NCBI RefSeq assembly: GCF_017833295.1
Contig: NZ_JAFIBW010000001.1
Location: 6,294,935 to 6,358,934, forward strand
Reading direction: 5' to 3'
DNA from: Methylobacterium sp. PvR107
Lineage (GTDB): Bacteria > Pseudomonadota > Alphaproteobacteria > Rhizobiales > Beijerinckiaceae
Length of the DNA: 64,000 nucleotides
Below the pieces are notes generated by a model. The model made no database searches, was not told where the DNA came from, and saw nothing but the letters and a program-made list of their open reading frames with translations. Numbering within the stretch: the first letter of the stretch is position 1; each line of letters opens with the position of its first letter. Shown here piece by piece: positions 38,901 to 47,639 of the stretch. The position numbers and the translations under genes were made by a program.

Positions 38901-39340
38901 TGCCAATACAATACTTGCGGTCCGGGTTCATAAAAAGTTACGTCAAAAACGCCGTTGATATTTGAAAGATGACCAGACACCGGGATAACGACACGAGTCC
39001 TGTCTTCGAGTCCTTTTATCGAACGGGGAGCGCGCGAGCGTGGTGGCAAAGCGACAAAGCCTTCTCCTTTGAATCGGACAAGCTCTGACATTGCTACTAC
39101 AAGATACATATCGTCATTCAAAGTTTGATCGCGCAAGTTCCACGTAATCTTTGACTCTTCCCCAGACAAAGGGTTGCCATCCAATGCCTTAATATTTGGA
39201 TTGATATCTGGCTCAATTTGAGTGATTGCCTCATCTACTCTGCATGGCAGCTGTATCTCTCGGCTAGAAGCATTCTCAAGCATCAAAATAGGTAATATTA
39301 AAATTCCGATGATTGCGGCAATCAGCCTGCCATTCCACAT
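35918..39340 (-). CDS. Membrane-anchored caspase-like (peptidase C14) protein, 1140 residues
   Basis: From ATG 39340 (GAGG about 9 bases upstream) the protein has a single N-terminal hydrophobic segment (LIAAIIGILILPILML), consistent with a signal anchor or uncleaved signal. A long beta-rich region follows with WD40/propeller-like strands (SDTGRYLLYDYGDRYEVFDAATGDVL; FSSRGRYVTSFDGSKRLEIVDI), then an Ig-like stretch (about 840-920). The C-terminal caspase fold starts near 925 (LNIVAFGSDKF). Catalytic His989 lies in LFLATHGMNG and Cys1036 in VFVFLDACHSAGA. With the anchor the bulk would face the periplasm. Related bacterial caspase-like proteins act in programmed death or signalling, but this architecture has no assigned role that I know of. 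Low GC relative to the backbone marks it as foreign. Confidence 0.85.
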   Translation of the reverse strand: MWNGRLIAAIIGILILPILMLENASSREIQLPCRVDEAITQIEPDINPNIKALDGNPLSGEESKITWNLRDQTLNDDMYLVVAMSELVRFKGEGFVALPPRSRAPRSIKGLEDRTRVVIPVSGHLSNINGVFDVTFYEPGPQVLYWQIVRLPKSETSICKQVTVAHGSLEINVQPGRPQLVTQNRFTEGSPKNIQESDTGRYLLYDYGDRYEVFDAATGDVLVSHAGSSPRFSSRGRYVTSFDGSKRLEIVDIIAQKTIFASSTLEQGDFGGVIVAGWLNEDSLLLLGYGRKGAVGVTVPLVDDRNIFSASISCNACQAFGSTSLLLDLDSLTVQASDQDLFQSSLVEVAASPSVIKFWEEQDPNDRGPEPRRPKYLLKFADNAIVDDKLEIPSDANGFGSFTWELSDKITFVFFDVWNGNVKAQREILNNHAAQQKFKDSRALSERQASGRVVRRVVEVGNTRVSPKSYFERAAESIAQFGIELLPNKQPEQFRPAKFTGDDYDKQTESALKIVRKVLAETSASRKPMLLTKKNIPLGGEDRLFTREYGRFGACNRGREVKGWNEDTDVEEPAIISADRLQSAWRAQLPTGVLFIFQQFDYCGTAPDRYGDIISLFIPSDTKLPLRFRRLAASSTSGGETSPVQGLDAARLSLGNALRLAETPTLYVNVADNQYLIIVSRDASKGAVFRLPSMEFLYNLDNVRESLDLHSMSITSNSAAVVQLNNSGHISVNSFSNNSEILFGRYVDDELVLYDRSLAFEATPEGASYVYVRVPGSPGLFTLDQFRSKLEQPGLSRKRLIGEYGDGSPPAGLVPPTLSAHKRDGIYALEAHAFGTLAKLQISVDGRLVKTVPLSGADAKIELPIEKEFHGRWISFFVEDGRQLRSLVRSFLVSRDPYASRLNIVAFGSDKFNRARVQTATVGDLAFAFKDAQRFEAGIKQWIAPAYNGYDAQVLTGTNTDRARLLSEIEKAADATGLRDTLVLFLATHGMNGPSGFSIILPSKETNGPAEEISFGSLSAALHRAHGRVFVFLDACHSAGAIQDVGSEELASTDRNVTIISSSKGRQSSLENAGWGGGAFTNAILGALKRTSFPGSATLDSPLSIEALYAEVRRVVAAQTNGKQTPWLRRSVWVGSQSLN

Positions 39341-39744
39341 CGGTAGGTCCTCTTGATTGTCATTTCGTGAGTATGGAAGCACAGATCATGAAAATTTACA
39401 ATCGTTGCGTGCCGGCGCCCTGTTCGAATCGTGATGGCAGCTGTATCAGAGGTTATAAAATAGACAGATACGGTGGTTTGGATCTTTGACACTAAATTTG
39501 GATATTGGCATGGCTGGTCCAGATTGGCACCGGTCGCCAATCCATCTGATATGGGTTGGCAGATGCTCGCCCAGAGTAACCCTTATCTAGAGCTTGCCTC
39601 GATAACCGGAGACTGCTTGGCCATCGGCTTGGAAGCCGTTTCGCAACGTGCAGCTGGCTGCGCACATCTTTGGGTCTGAGTACAGCGGTTAGCCATCCGA
39701 ACTCCGGCCACTATCGGCTTGGGCTTGTCTGCGACTTGGGACTA
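39341..39744. other. 404-bp leader upstream of the caspase-like gene
   Basis: No credible gene is present. On the minus strand TATTTTATAACC near 39455-39470 could hold a -10 box for the caspase-like gene, but no clear -35 is seen. Confidence 0.3.
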
Positions 39745-39890
39745 TCAGCGCCGGATCCAGTCTGGGGCTTCGGCGAGGCAAAGATCGCCCATGAGGGCTG
39801 GGGCGGTCTTCTCGTGGCGGGTTGCCATTGCGCACCGCTCTTTCAGCTGTGTCGGGAGGCGCTCGACCATGTTGCGGTTGTTGTAGGTGC
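39745..39890 (-). pseudogene. IS5-family transposase remnant (C-terminal end)
   Basis: On the minus strand this reads YNNRNMVERLPTQLKERCAM... then ATRHEKTAPALMGDLCLAEA and WIRR before a stop, matching the end of IS5-type transposases (YNxRNxxERLxxxLK...VATRYDKTA). The rest of the element is missing. It abuts the truncated gene that begins at 39887. Confidence 0.75.
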
Positions 39891-40465
39891 AGCTGGCCGA
39901 TGCCTACGAGAGCCGCATCGCCGCCAAGTTCGAGCTGATATACGCAATCGGTACCATTGCGATCGAGACGGGTTTTCTGCCCTGGAAGGCAAGCCTGCCC
40001 CGGCGCGTCGTGAAACTCCTCTACCGCCGGGCGCTGGCGGCCCTGCAGGACGGCTGCCCGGTCCAGGCGCTCGTGGCCCTGCGCGACGCCCTAGATGACG
40101 CCGCGGTGTTCCCCGCCATCAGCACGGCGACGGAGCTGATCCTCGACGGCCGGACGGCCGGCTTCCGCTTCAGCAAGGTGGGTGACGATTTCGTGGCCAT
40201 CCGGCAGGAGTGTCTCGGAGCGGTTCTGGGCGAGATCACGGAGCCGGCGATGTTGATCGGTGCCCTGGAGGAGGCAGGCGTGATCGAGGCGGGCCACGGA
40301 AACCGGCGCGGCAAGCAGGTCCACGTCCGGCTCGTCAACCGCGCGAACGGCCGCATCATCGCAAAGCCGCGCTGCCTGGTGATGAAGGCGACCGCGCTGG
40401 CCGCATTCCTCGAGGCGGCCGGGCGGGGCCGCCGCAGCGGCGAGGACGCCATCGTCGTCGCCTGA
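39887..40465 (+). pseudogene. Truncated gene, possible C-terminus of a DUF927-type protein
   Basis: A GC-rich open frame of 192 codons with good coding character: LADAYESRIAAKFELIYAIGTIAIETGFLPW at its start (in two parts) recalls the tail of DUF927/plasmid helicase-like proteins, and the end (MLIGALEEAGVIEAG...KQVHVRLVNRANGR) looks like a winged-helix. The 5' part is lost where the IS5 fragment joins. The family call is tentative; truncation at the junction is clear. Confidence 0.5.
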
Positions 40466-40716
40466 GGCTGAGGCCATAACAGTATCCCCTGCGGCCTTCG
40501 CGGTCACAGGGGATGCACACGATAAGCTCTCCTCGTTTCAGTCTGGCGGGCACCTCCCTGCCGCGCGAAGGCGGGATAGTTGTCGACGCTCACGCGTCCA
40601 TGATCCGCGCGACTCTGGCTTGATGACGCAGCCTGCGCGGACGAGTTCTCGGTGTAGCGGTGCCACGCCAATGTGCTACACTGGCGCTACGAGCTGAAGG
40701 AAAAAAGCCCGATTTA

Positions 40717-40941
40717 TCAAATGTCTGAGCTGCTATGCGCCGAATCCTTTCGGGCGCGCCATTCTATTTTCACCGCACAAAAATCGCCTAAGACCTTGAA
40801 TGGCCAGGTCATATCGGGCGTTCTAAATCCCTTGCAGCGCTTGTAGCGAAGGCGATGGACAAAGGTGAGTTTAAGCACCGCGCGGCGGTCCTCAAGCCGG
40901 CCCGTACTCCATAAATTCCAAGGACTTGCGAGGAAGGCGAG
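40717..40941 (-). pseudogene. Large serine recombinase, C-terminal end
   Basis: Reading leftward from the IS66-type element, the frame gives LAFLASPWNLWSTGRLEDRRAVL, LTFVHRLRYKRCKGFRTPDM and a short tail to TGA at 40717, the usual end of large serine integrases. The last codons run through the 21-bp tRNA-like repeat (40741-40761), as is common for serine integrases whose gene ends at the attachment site. It joins in frame to 42621-43197 once the IS66 element is removed. Confidence 0.8.
40741..40761 (+). other. tRNA-Arg-like att copy (21 bp)
   Basis: Identical to 29078-29098 over 21 bases, ending in GCGCGCCA. Flanks differ on both sides, and the repeat ends at the tRNA CCA, as expected for an attachment core. 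It marks the border between the tyrosine-integrase module on its left and the serine-recombinase module on its right. The 250 bp on its left (40466-40716) hold no gene. Confidence 0.75.
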
Positions 40942-42620
40942 GTAACCGGGGCAGATTGCCGGGCGGTCAGACCGTTGCGGCGTTTCTGACGAGATCCGGT
41001 AGGGACGGGATCGCGTCACCGTCCGGGATCCCAAGGCGGTCACCGAGGTAGCGGAAGAACGAGATCCCGAGCTTGGCACAGGTCTTCATCAGGCCGAGCA
41101 TGACGTCGCGGGCGGTGCGGCCGGCCTCGCTCATCGTCCCGCCCGAGATCTTCCGCTTGGTCACGCAGGCGCGGATGTCGTTCTCCGAGCCGTTGGTGTG
41201 GAGCGGGATCTCGGGCCGCTCCAGCACGCGGAGCAAGGCGGCCTTGTGCCGGTGCAGGCGGGCGAGCAGCCGGTCGAGCATCACTGCGCCGGTGCGGCGT
41301 GTGAAGATCCGGTCGAAGCGGGCGCGCAGGGCGCGGGCTCGTTTGGGGCAAGGGGCGCGGGCCCAGGCCTTCAGGTCGGCATAGAACCACCAGATCAGGG
41401 TGCGGGTGAGCGCGATGGCCTTGCGCTGAGCCGCGGTCGTCGGGATCAGCGTGTGGACGAGACGCTCGGCATGAACCCAGCATAGCGCATGGGGACCGAC
41501 CCGGAACTGACCGGCCCCGTCCGAGACCACGACCGTGTCGGGCATCAGACCATGATGCCGGATCGCACCCCACAGCGCGCCTTCGGTGGCGACCTGCACC
41601 GGGTCGGGCGTGACCGCGCGTGCATCGAAGCCAAGGGCAGCCAGATGCGCCTGCCAGGCCGGGGTATCCGGGAAGGTCCGGGTCGGATGGGCGGCGAGCG
41701 CCGCCAGGAAGGGCCCGGCCAGCGCGCGGGTGCGCATGTAGGCCAGCGCCGCGTCATTGACGACGAAGTCGCCGTGACCAGCCCGCAGCAGCGCGAGGAA
41801 GTTCAGGCGCGACTTGGACGCGGTGGTGCGGAAGGCGGTGAAGCGTGCATCGCCGATCTGCGTGGTCACGCCGTCCGTCCGCGCGTGCCGCGCGGCGGTG
41901 TCGTCGACGCTGATCCAGGCCGCGCTCGCGAGACCGGCGCGCAGCACCGCCTGCTCCTCGGCGACAAAGGGATCGCGCGGGCCGCTCAGGAGGCGGACCA
42001 CCTGCCGCTTGGAGATCATCAGGCCGAGCCCGGACAGCATCGCTGTCAAGCGCTCGCTCGTGACCTGCCCCTGGACATGAGCCGCCAGGAGGAAGCGGCG
42101 CAGATGCGGCCCGAACCCGCCGACGATCCCGGGCGGCAGCGCGGCCACGACGCTCATCCCCGACGGCGTGGACCACCGCTCGCGCCGGTAGCGGATCACG
42201 ACCGCCTCCAGCACGAGGTCGCGCACCACGACATCCTCAAAGCCTTTGAAGCGCGAGCCTGGCGGAACGGCAGCCTTGAGCAACACCTCGCGCGTGATCA
42301 CGCCCCGCTCGTGCACGGGCCCGCGCCGCCGCTGGCCCGGTTTGGCCTGCGCCCGCTCGCTCGCCTTCTCCATCCCGGACGGGGTTGGCCGCGTCGGCGG
42401 GCGCGGTGGTAAGCCCTTCAGCCGCGCGACCTCGTCGCGCAAGGCCCGGTTCTCGTCCGTCAAGGTGCGGACCTGACCGATCAGGTCAGCGACAAGCCCG
42501 CGAAGTTCGCTCAGCGGGAGGGCATCCAGGCCATCGGGATCCGGCAGCGCCATGCCGGGTGTTGAATCACGCCACGGCCAAACCGCAAAACGCCACCGCC
42601 CGGATATCTGCCCCGGTTAC
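40942..42620 (-). mobile_element. IS66-family insertion sequence with single transposase
   Basis: 26-bp terminal inverted repeats (40942-40967, 42595-42620; GTAACCGGGGCAGAT..CCGGGCGGT, two mismatches) enclose one transposase gene. Direct repeats GAAGGCGAG flank it (40933-40941, 42621-42629), in line with the 8-bp duplications of IS66 elements plus one chance base. It splits the serine recombinase gene. Confidence 0.92.
40967..42553 (-). CDS. IS66-family transposase
   Basis: A 528-residue DDE transposase: N-terminal coiled coil (LRGLVADLIGQVRTLTDENRALRDEVARLKGL, about residues 17-48), central DDE core with AWISVDDTAARH, VVSDGAGQFR and PLHTNGSENDIRACVTKRKISGG, and the IS66 C-terminus. Accessory tnpA/tnpB are absent, as in the single-gene (ISBst12-like) branch. 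It appears intact. Confidence 0.9.
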   Translation of the reverse strand: MALPDPDGLDALPLSELRGLVADLIGQVRTLTDENRALRDEVARLKGLPPRPPTRPTPSGMEKASERAQAKPGQRRRGPVHERGVITREVLLKAAVPPGSRFKGFEDVVVRDLVLEAVVIRYRRERWSTPSGMSVVAALPPGIVGGFGPHLRRFLLAAHVQGQVTSERLTAMLSGLGLMISKRQVVRLLSGPRDPFVAEEQAVLRAGLASAAWISVDDTAARHARTDGVTTQIGDARFTAFRTTASKSRLNFLALLRAGHGDFVVNDAALAYMRTRALAGPFLAALAAHPTRTFPDTPAWQAHLAALGFDARAVTPDPVQVATEGALWGAIRHHGLMPDTVVVSDGAGQFRVGPHALCWVHAERLVHTLIPTTAAQRKAIALTRTLIWWFYADLKAWARAPCPKRARALRARFDRIFTRRTGAVMLDRLLARLHRHKAALLRVLERPEIPLHTNGSENDIRACVTKRKISGGTMSEAGRTARDVMLGLMKTCAKLGISFFRYLGDRLGIPDGDAIPSLPDLVRNAATV

Positions 42621-43197
42621 GAAGGCGAGGCCCGTTCTAAGTCGTCGGTCCAAGTCGCCTCGTGGCGCCGCCCCGTTCTCGATCTTTTCGCGCAAGAGCA
42701 GCTTGTCGCTCTCTAGCCGCTGCACCTTTTCTTCCAAGGCGCGCATGACAGCCGGGACGGTCGTCTCGACAATCCGCTCGACAGCCTGCTCGATCTGCTC
42801 CTCGACCGTGGCGAGGCTCGCCTTTAGCGCCTTGGTCTGACCCGCGACGTTCGCCTGCTTCCTGTGCCATAGCTCCTTCATCATTGCGGTCGCCACAGCG
42901 AACAGCTGGGGCTGCGGCTCGGCACTCTTGAGCAGCGTCTCGAACGCGCCCTCGATCACGTCGCGGCGGATCGCCTTGCCGTAGCTGGCGCAGCCCTTCT
43001 TCGGGCATTGGTAGTAGGGATGGCGCTGCTTCTGCGCGCTGCCGCTGATCGACCAGCAGGCCGTCAGGGGCCCTTCGCAATCGTCGCACAGCACGAAGCC
43101 GCGCAGCGGGAAATCCTGGCTGAGATCGGTGCGGTAGGTGATGCGCAGGCCGTTAAGACGATCCTGGATGCGCTGGAAGCGCGAGCCTACGGGCAGG
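42621..43197 (-). pseudogene. Large serine recombinase, zinc-ribbon and coiled-coil part
   Basis: RFQRIQDRLNG, QDFPLRGFVLCDDCEGPLTAC and YYQCPKKGCASYGK show the recombinase domain and zinc ribbon (four Cys), followed by a long coiled coil (TKALKASLATVEEQIEQAVERIVE). The N-terminal catalytic domain with the active Ser is absent; a stop lies just upstream of the similarity. The other side is cut by the IS66-type element, beyond which the true C-terminus continues at 40941. Confidence 0.8.
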
Positions 43198-43276
43198 CTA
43201 TGTCGGTGCCTGGTGATTCACGTCCCTGCCGATCGCGCGTATGATCTTTGCCGGTGGTCCAGCCCACTGCAGCCTC

Positions 43277-43453
43277 ATGAATGAGCAACTCAAACAGCAC
43301 CTGCCTAAGCTCGAAGAGCTGGCCGCCGACGTCAAAGACCTTGTCTGGGATGGTGATGAGGCGAAGCTGCGCGAAGAAGCCGGACGGCTGGCCTTATCCG
43401 TTCTGGTGCTGATGAGAATCCTGCAGACGCAGCAGCGACCAAGCGAGCCTTGA
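43277..43453 (+). CDS. 58-residue hypothetical helical protein
   Basis: MNEQLKQHLPKLEELAADVKD... is acidic and helical, with no membrane segment. No strong ribosome binding site is seen. Coding character is moderate, and it may be a leftover of the serine recombinase element. Confidence 0.35.
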   Translation: MNEQLKQHLPKLEELAADVKDLVWDGDEAKLREEAGRLALSVLVLMRILQTQQRPSEP

Positions 43454-43558
43454 GCAGGGCTGTAGTGGCCGAGGCGGCGAGCTGGCGGAGGGGCGACGGG
43501 CAACTGTGATTGAGACGGTAAGCCGCCGATAAGCACCCCCAACCCACGGCGCAAGGTC

Positions 43559-43978
43559 ATGACGGCGGAGGAGTTCTGGGCCCAGCCCAAGGATGCCTTG
43601 CCGGCCTGGATGATTGCGCGCCGCCACTACATAGAAAGTCTGAACCTGCGGCTTGGGCCGGGCGGCACGATGCGGCTGGTCGAATTGATCGGCGAAGCAG
43701 GCGGGCTCACTCCGCCAGAAGCCGAGCCATGGTTCGAGGCCGAAGCTGACACTTGGCAGCGGATCGAGCGCATTCTGTTTGCGATCCTGGATGACCGCCG
43801 CAGTTTCGGCGTCGCACTCCCGGCACATCTCGACCGGTGGATTGCCGCGCGCGATGCGCGAAGCACCTCGCTCTTCGACAGAGATGAGGGGGTACACCAA
43901 GGCCGGCGCGTTAGGGCCCCGCATCTACATTATGCCAGAGAAAAGTATGACTTTTTCACACCGGTTGTGCTAGGATAG
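43559..43978 (+). CDS. Hypothetical protein, 139 residues
   Basis: A frame with ordinary composition (MTAEEFWAQPKDALPAWMIAR...) and AAGG before the ATG. It has no recognisable motif and is Trp- and Glu-rich in the middle (PPEAEPWFEAEADTWQRIERIL). It ends just before parD, and the parD promoter probably lies inside its 3' end. Confidence 0.5.
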   Translation: MTAEEFWAQPKDALPAWMIARRHYIESLNLRLGPGGTMRLVELIGEAGGLTPPEAEPWFEAEADTWQRIERILFAILDDRRSFGVALPAHLDRWIAARDARSTSLFDRDEGVHQGRRVRAPHLHYAREKYDFFTPVVLG

Positions 43979-43996
43979 TGGGAGAGGAGTCCCGCC

Positions 43997-44278
43997 ATGA
44001 CGACAGTCGAGAAGCGAACCATCAGCCTGCCATCCGAACACGCCGCGTTTATCGATGCCAAAGTGGCCTCTGGCGATTATGCCTCCACGAGCGAGGTGGT
44101 CCGGGCTGGTTTGCGCGCGCTGAGAGAGCGGGACGAAGCAATTGAGCGCTGGCTTAAGAATGAGGTTGCCCCGACCTATGACGCGGTGGCCGCTGATCCG
44201 TCCCGCGGCATTGCGGCTGAGAGCGTGTTCGCTGAGATCAAAGACCGCCACGCCAAGCGCCTTCGCGATCCGAAGTGA
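43997..44278 (+). CDS. parD: ParD-like antitoxin
   Basis: The 93-residue product has an N-terminal ribbon-helix-helix (EKRTISLPSEHAAFIDAKVASGDYASTSEVVRAGLR, residues 5-40, given in parts) for DNA binding and a C-terminal toxin-binding tail. GAGGAG lies 7-10 bases upstream of the ATG. The stop overlaps the toxin start (GTGA), the standard type II arrangement. It seems intact while its toxin partner is not. Confidence 0.88.
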   Translation: MTTVEKRTISLPSEHAAFIDAKVASGDYASTSEVVRAGLRALRERDEAIERWLKNEVAPTYDAVAADPSRGIAAESVFAEIKDRHAKRLRDPK

Positions 44279-44595
44279 AGCGCCGACCGATCATCATCGC
44301 GCCGGAAGCGCGAGACGACCTGAACAGCCTTTATGACTGGATTGGAGGGGCAGCTTCGCCGGAGATTGCGCTTGGCTATATCGAGTGGATCGAGCGGCAT
44401 TTGAGCAGGTTCGACGTGGTGGCAGAGCGCGGCACCAGGTAGGACGATGTTCGGCCTGGCTTGCGCATCGTTAGCTTCGAACGGCGGGTAACGATTGCCT
44501 TCACGGCGGAGCCAGAGCGGGTCACGATCATGCGGGTCATGTATGGCGACAGGGATTGGGAGAACGACCTTACGACCGACGAGGAGGGCGGATAG
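44275..44595 (+). pseudogene. parE: ParE-like toxin interrupted by an amber codon
   Basis: From GTG 44275 the frame reads KRRPIIIAPEARDDLNSLYDWIG...HLSRFDVVAERGTR, then TAG at 44440-44442, then DDVRPGLRIVSFERRVTIAF...MRVMYGDRDWEND to a second stop at 44593. Both halves are in the same frame and together match a RelE/ParE toxin of about 106 residues. A single base change probably created the stop after residue 55, removing the C-terminal strands needed for toxicity. Confidence 0.85.
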
Positions 44596-44832
44596 CGCGA
44601 CGTGCAAGATGTGCGGTGCAATAAACCGCAATCTTGGCAAGGGGGCCGCTGCGCGCGCCCGCTGCATCCCGCCAAGCTGTGGCTCTTCCAGGGCATCAAA
44701 CCCTTCCAGAGCCATCAGACCGAATCGCCGGTCAATCACTCGCGGGAGCTTTCGCTCTGCGGAACGGTCCCGGCGTGTGAATACTAGAGACAGCATCAAT
44801 AGAGATGTCAGCCCGAACAAGGATAAGAAAAC

Positions 44833-46380
44833 ATGACGGGGCAAGAGCAACGCGCAGCGCTACAACGGAAAATCTGGGACATCGCAAACGATGTACGTGG
44901 CTCGGTCGATGGATGGGATTTCAAGCAATACGTCCTGGGAACGCTTTTTTATCGGTTCATCAGCGAGAACTTCGCCGCCTATATCGAGGCGGATGACGAG
45001 AGCATAAATTATGCGGCTTTATCCGATGACGTCATCACTGATGACATCAAGGACGACGCCATCAAGACCAAGGGCTATTTCATTTATCCCAGTCAGCTGT
45101 TCGTGAATGTCGCGAAAAACGCCAACAGAAATGACAGATTGAACACCGATCTGGCGCACATCTTCGCGGCGATTGAATCATCGGCCAATGGCTACCCTTC
45201 CGAGCAGGACATCAGGGGCCTTTTCGCCGATTTCGACACGACCAGCACGCGCCTTGGCAGTACCGTCACTGAAAAGAACAGCCGATTAGCAAAAGTCCTG
45301 AAACGCGTTGCGGAACTCGATTTCGGCGACTTTCACAACAGCCAGATCGATTTGTTCGGGGATGCCTATGAATTCCTAATCTCGAACTACGCTGCCAATG
45401 CGGGCAAATCCGGCGGGGAGTTCTTCACCCCGCAACACGTCTCAAAGCTCATCGCTCAGCTTGCTATGCATGGGCAGGAAAGGGTCAACAAGATTTACGA
45501 CCCAGCCTGCGGCTCGGGCTCGCTCTTACTCCAGGCCAAGAAGCACTTTGACGAACATATCATCGAGGAAGGTTTCTTCGGGCAGGAGATCAACCACACC
45601 ACCTACAACCTCGCTCGCATGAACATGTTTCTGCACAACATCAATTACGATAAGTTCAATATTCAACGCGGAGATACACTGACCCAGCCGCATTTTCAGG
45701 ACGATAAACCCTTTGATGCCATCGTCTCTAACCCGCCCTATTCGGTAAAATGGATCGGATCGGACGATCCTACACTGATCAATGATGACCGCTTTGCTCC
45801 GGCCGGAGTGCTGGCACCTAAATCAAAGGCCGATTTCGCCTTCGTGCTTCATGCACTCAGCTATTTGTCGGCCAAGGGCCGTGCGGCGATCGTCTGCTTT
45901 CCCGGCATTTTCTACCGCGACGGCGTGGAGAAAAAGATCCGCCAATATCTCGTCGATAATAACTATGTCGAGACGGTGATTGCGCTCGCCGCCAACCTTT
46001 TCTACGGCACGACCATAGCAGTGACGATCCTGGTCCTCGCCAAGAACAAGAAGGATACGGCCATCCAATTTATCGACGCCAGCGGCGCAGAGTTTTTCAA
46101 AAAAGCCACCAACACCAATCTGATGACGGACAATCACATCGCGCGGGTGATGGAAATTTTCGATCAAAAGGAAGATGTCGATCATGTCGCCTTCTCGGTG
46201 AAATATGAGACCGTCGTGGAGCGAGGCTATAACCTCTCGGTCAGTTCTTACGTTGAACCGCGTGACACGCGGGAGGTCGTCGCTATTGGTGAGCTGAATG
46301 AGGAGATCAAAACCACGGTTCAGCGGATCAACCGGCTACGCACTGACATCGACGCCATCATCGCGGAGATCGACGCATGA
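44833..46380 (+). CDS. hsdM: Type I restriction enzyme, methylase subunit HsdM
   Basis: HsdM is the N6-adenine methyltransferase of the complex. 515 residues: N-terminal HsdM helical domain ([20 protein letters not shown] in parts), S-adenosylmethionine motif DPACGSG (residues 223-229) and catalytic NPPY (300-303), close in length to EcoR124I HsdM. AAGGA precedes the ATG. It opens a four-gene operon; its stop overlaps hsdS (ATGA). The 237 bp upstream (44596-44832) hold no gene and should contain the promoter. Confidence 0.95.
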   Translation: MTGQEQRAALQRKIWDIANDVRGSVDGWDFKQYVLGTLFYRFISENFAAYIEADDESINYAALSDDVITDDIKDDAIKTKGYFIYPSQLFVNVAKNANRNDRLNTDLAHIFAAIESSANGYPSEQDIRGLFADFDTTSTRLGSTVTEKNSRLAKVLKRVAELDFGDFHNSQIDLFGDAYEFLISNYAANAGKSGGEFFTPQHVSKLIAQLAMHGQERVNKIYDPACGSGSLLLQAKKHFDEHIIEEGFFGQEINHTTYNLARMNMFLHNINYDKFNIQRGDTLTQPHFQDDKPFDAIVSNPPYSVKWIGSDDPTLINDDRFAPAGVLAPKSKADFAFVLHALSYLSAKGRAAIVCFPGIFYRDGVEKKIRQYLVDNNYVETVIALAANLFYGTTIAVTILVLAKNKKDTAIQFIDASGAEFFKKATNTNLMTDNHIARVMEIFDQKEDVDHVAFSVKYETVVERGYNLSVSSYVEPRDTREVVAIGELNEEIKTTVQRINRLRTDIDAIIAEIDA

Positions 46381-47639
46381 GTGCGGCAGGTTTTCTAGAG
46401 AAGCTGCTGGATGGAGCTGAGGTGATTTGGAAGCCGTTGGGGGATGTTGCTCAGTACTCAACGACCCGTATCGGTTCTGATCAGCTCGATGAATCAAATT
46501 ATGTCGGGGTGGACAACCTTCTGCAATACCGGGCTGGGAGGATAGATTCAGACTACATTCCTACGTCCGGCAATGTAACAGAATTTAACAAGGGCGACGT
46601 ACTAATCGGTAACATTCGCCCTTACCTTAGGAAAATCTGGCAGGCGGATCGGAGAGGTGGAACCAATGGAGACGTTCTGGTGGTTCATCCAATAGACCCT
46701 GTCTTGAACTCGCGCTATCTCTTCCAGGTTCTGACCGACGAAAAATTCTTCGAGTACAATATTCAGCATTCCAAGGGAGCAAAGATGCCTCGTGGAAGCA
46801 AACATCATATTCTACAATATCTTGTGCCGATCCCATGCCCAGATGATCCGGAAAAGTCGCTGTCAATACAGGGTGAGATTGTTCGAATACTCGACAGCTT
46901 CACCGAGCTTACCGCCAAGCTTACCGCCGAGCTTACCGCCGAGCTTAAACTGCGCAAAAAGCAATACGATCACTACCGCAACTGGCTTCTCAGCTTTGAA
47001 GGTGGGGAGGCCGAATGGAAACCTTTGCATGAGATTGGTGAGTTCATCCGTGGCAAGCGCTTTACGAAAGCCGATTATGTAGATGATGGCGTGGGCGCGA
47101 TTCACTATGGCGAAATCTACACCCACTATGGTGTCTTCACGCACAAAACATATTCGAAAATCAGAAGCGATATGGCTTCGTCGTTACGGTATGCTAAGCC
47201 AAATGATGTGGTCATCGCAGGCGTCAGCGAAACAGTTGAAGACGTCGGCAAAGCGGTTGCGTGGCTGGGAAAAGAAGAAGTTGCCATCCACGATGATAGC
47301 TATGCTTTCCGCCACAACATGAACCCGAAGTTCATCGCCTATGCGATGCAAACAGATTCGTTTCATAATCAGAAAGCGAAATACGTCTCGAGCGGTAAGA
47401 TAAAAAGGCTTTTGATTGATGGGGTCAAGAACGTGCGGCTGCCAGTTCCTTACCCTGACGACCCTACTAAGTCTCTCCAGGAACAGACGCGCATCGTCGC
47501 AATCCTCGACACGTTCGACGCGCTTACGACTTCGATCAGCGAAGGCCTGCCCCGCGAGATTAAGCTGCGTGAAAAGCAATATGCTTATTACCGCGATCAG
47601 CTGCTGAGCTTTTCCAAACCGGAAGCGGAGGCGGCGTAA
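46377..47639 (+). CDS. hsdS: Type I restriction enzyme, specificity subunit HsdS
   Basis: HsdS recognises the two halves of the target. 420 residues with two target-recognition domains (about 15-170 and 205-370), each followed by a conserved helix; the helices end in [17 protein letters not shown] and [17 protein letters not shown]. Between the domains lie three four-residue repeats, [12 protein letters not shown] (residues 179-190), as in type IC enzymes where copy number sets the spacer between half-sites. The repeat encodes the arm length, so a change in copy number would alter specificity. The stop is TAA directly followed by the prrC ATG. Confidence 0.95.
   Translation: MSAAGFLEKLLDGAEVIWKPLGDVAQYSTTRIGSDQLDESNYVGVDNLLQYRAGRIDSDYIPTSGNVTEFNKGDVLIGNIRPYLRKIWQADRRGGTNGDVLVVHPIDPVLNSRYLFQVLTDEKFFEYNIQHSKGAKMPRGSKHHILQYLVPIPCPDDPEKSLSIQGEIVRILDSFTELTAKLTAELTAELKLRKKQYDHYRNWLLSFEGGEAEWKPLHEIGEFIRGKRFTKADYVDDGVGAIHYGEIYTHYGVFTHKTYSKIRSDMASSLRYAKPNDVVIAGVSETVEDVGKAVAWLGKEEVAIHDDSYAFRHNMNPKFIAYAMQTDSFHNQKAKYVSSGKIKRLLIDGVKNVRLPVPYPDDPTKSLQEQTRIVAILDTFDALTTSISEGLPREIKLREKQYAYYRDQLLSFSKPEAEAA
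46911..46946 (+). repeat. 12-bp tandem repeats in hsdS spacer helix
   Basis: ACCGCCAAGCTT, ACCGCCGAGCTT, ACCGCCGAGCTT: three units encoding [12 protein letters not shown]. The near identity at DNA level allows slippage or unequal exchange. Confidence 0.95.

Noticed and set aside
39670..40098. A 142-codon plus-strand frame
   Set aside because: It crosses the IS5 remnant and the truncated gene in the wrong frame for both; composition is that of a shadow.
44176..44850. A 224-codon minus-strand frame over parE and the hsdM leader
   Set aside because: It is antisense to clear ParDE similarity and has no motif of its own.
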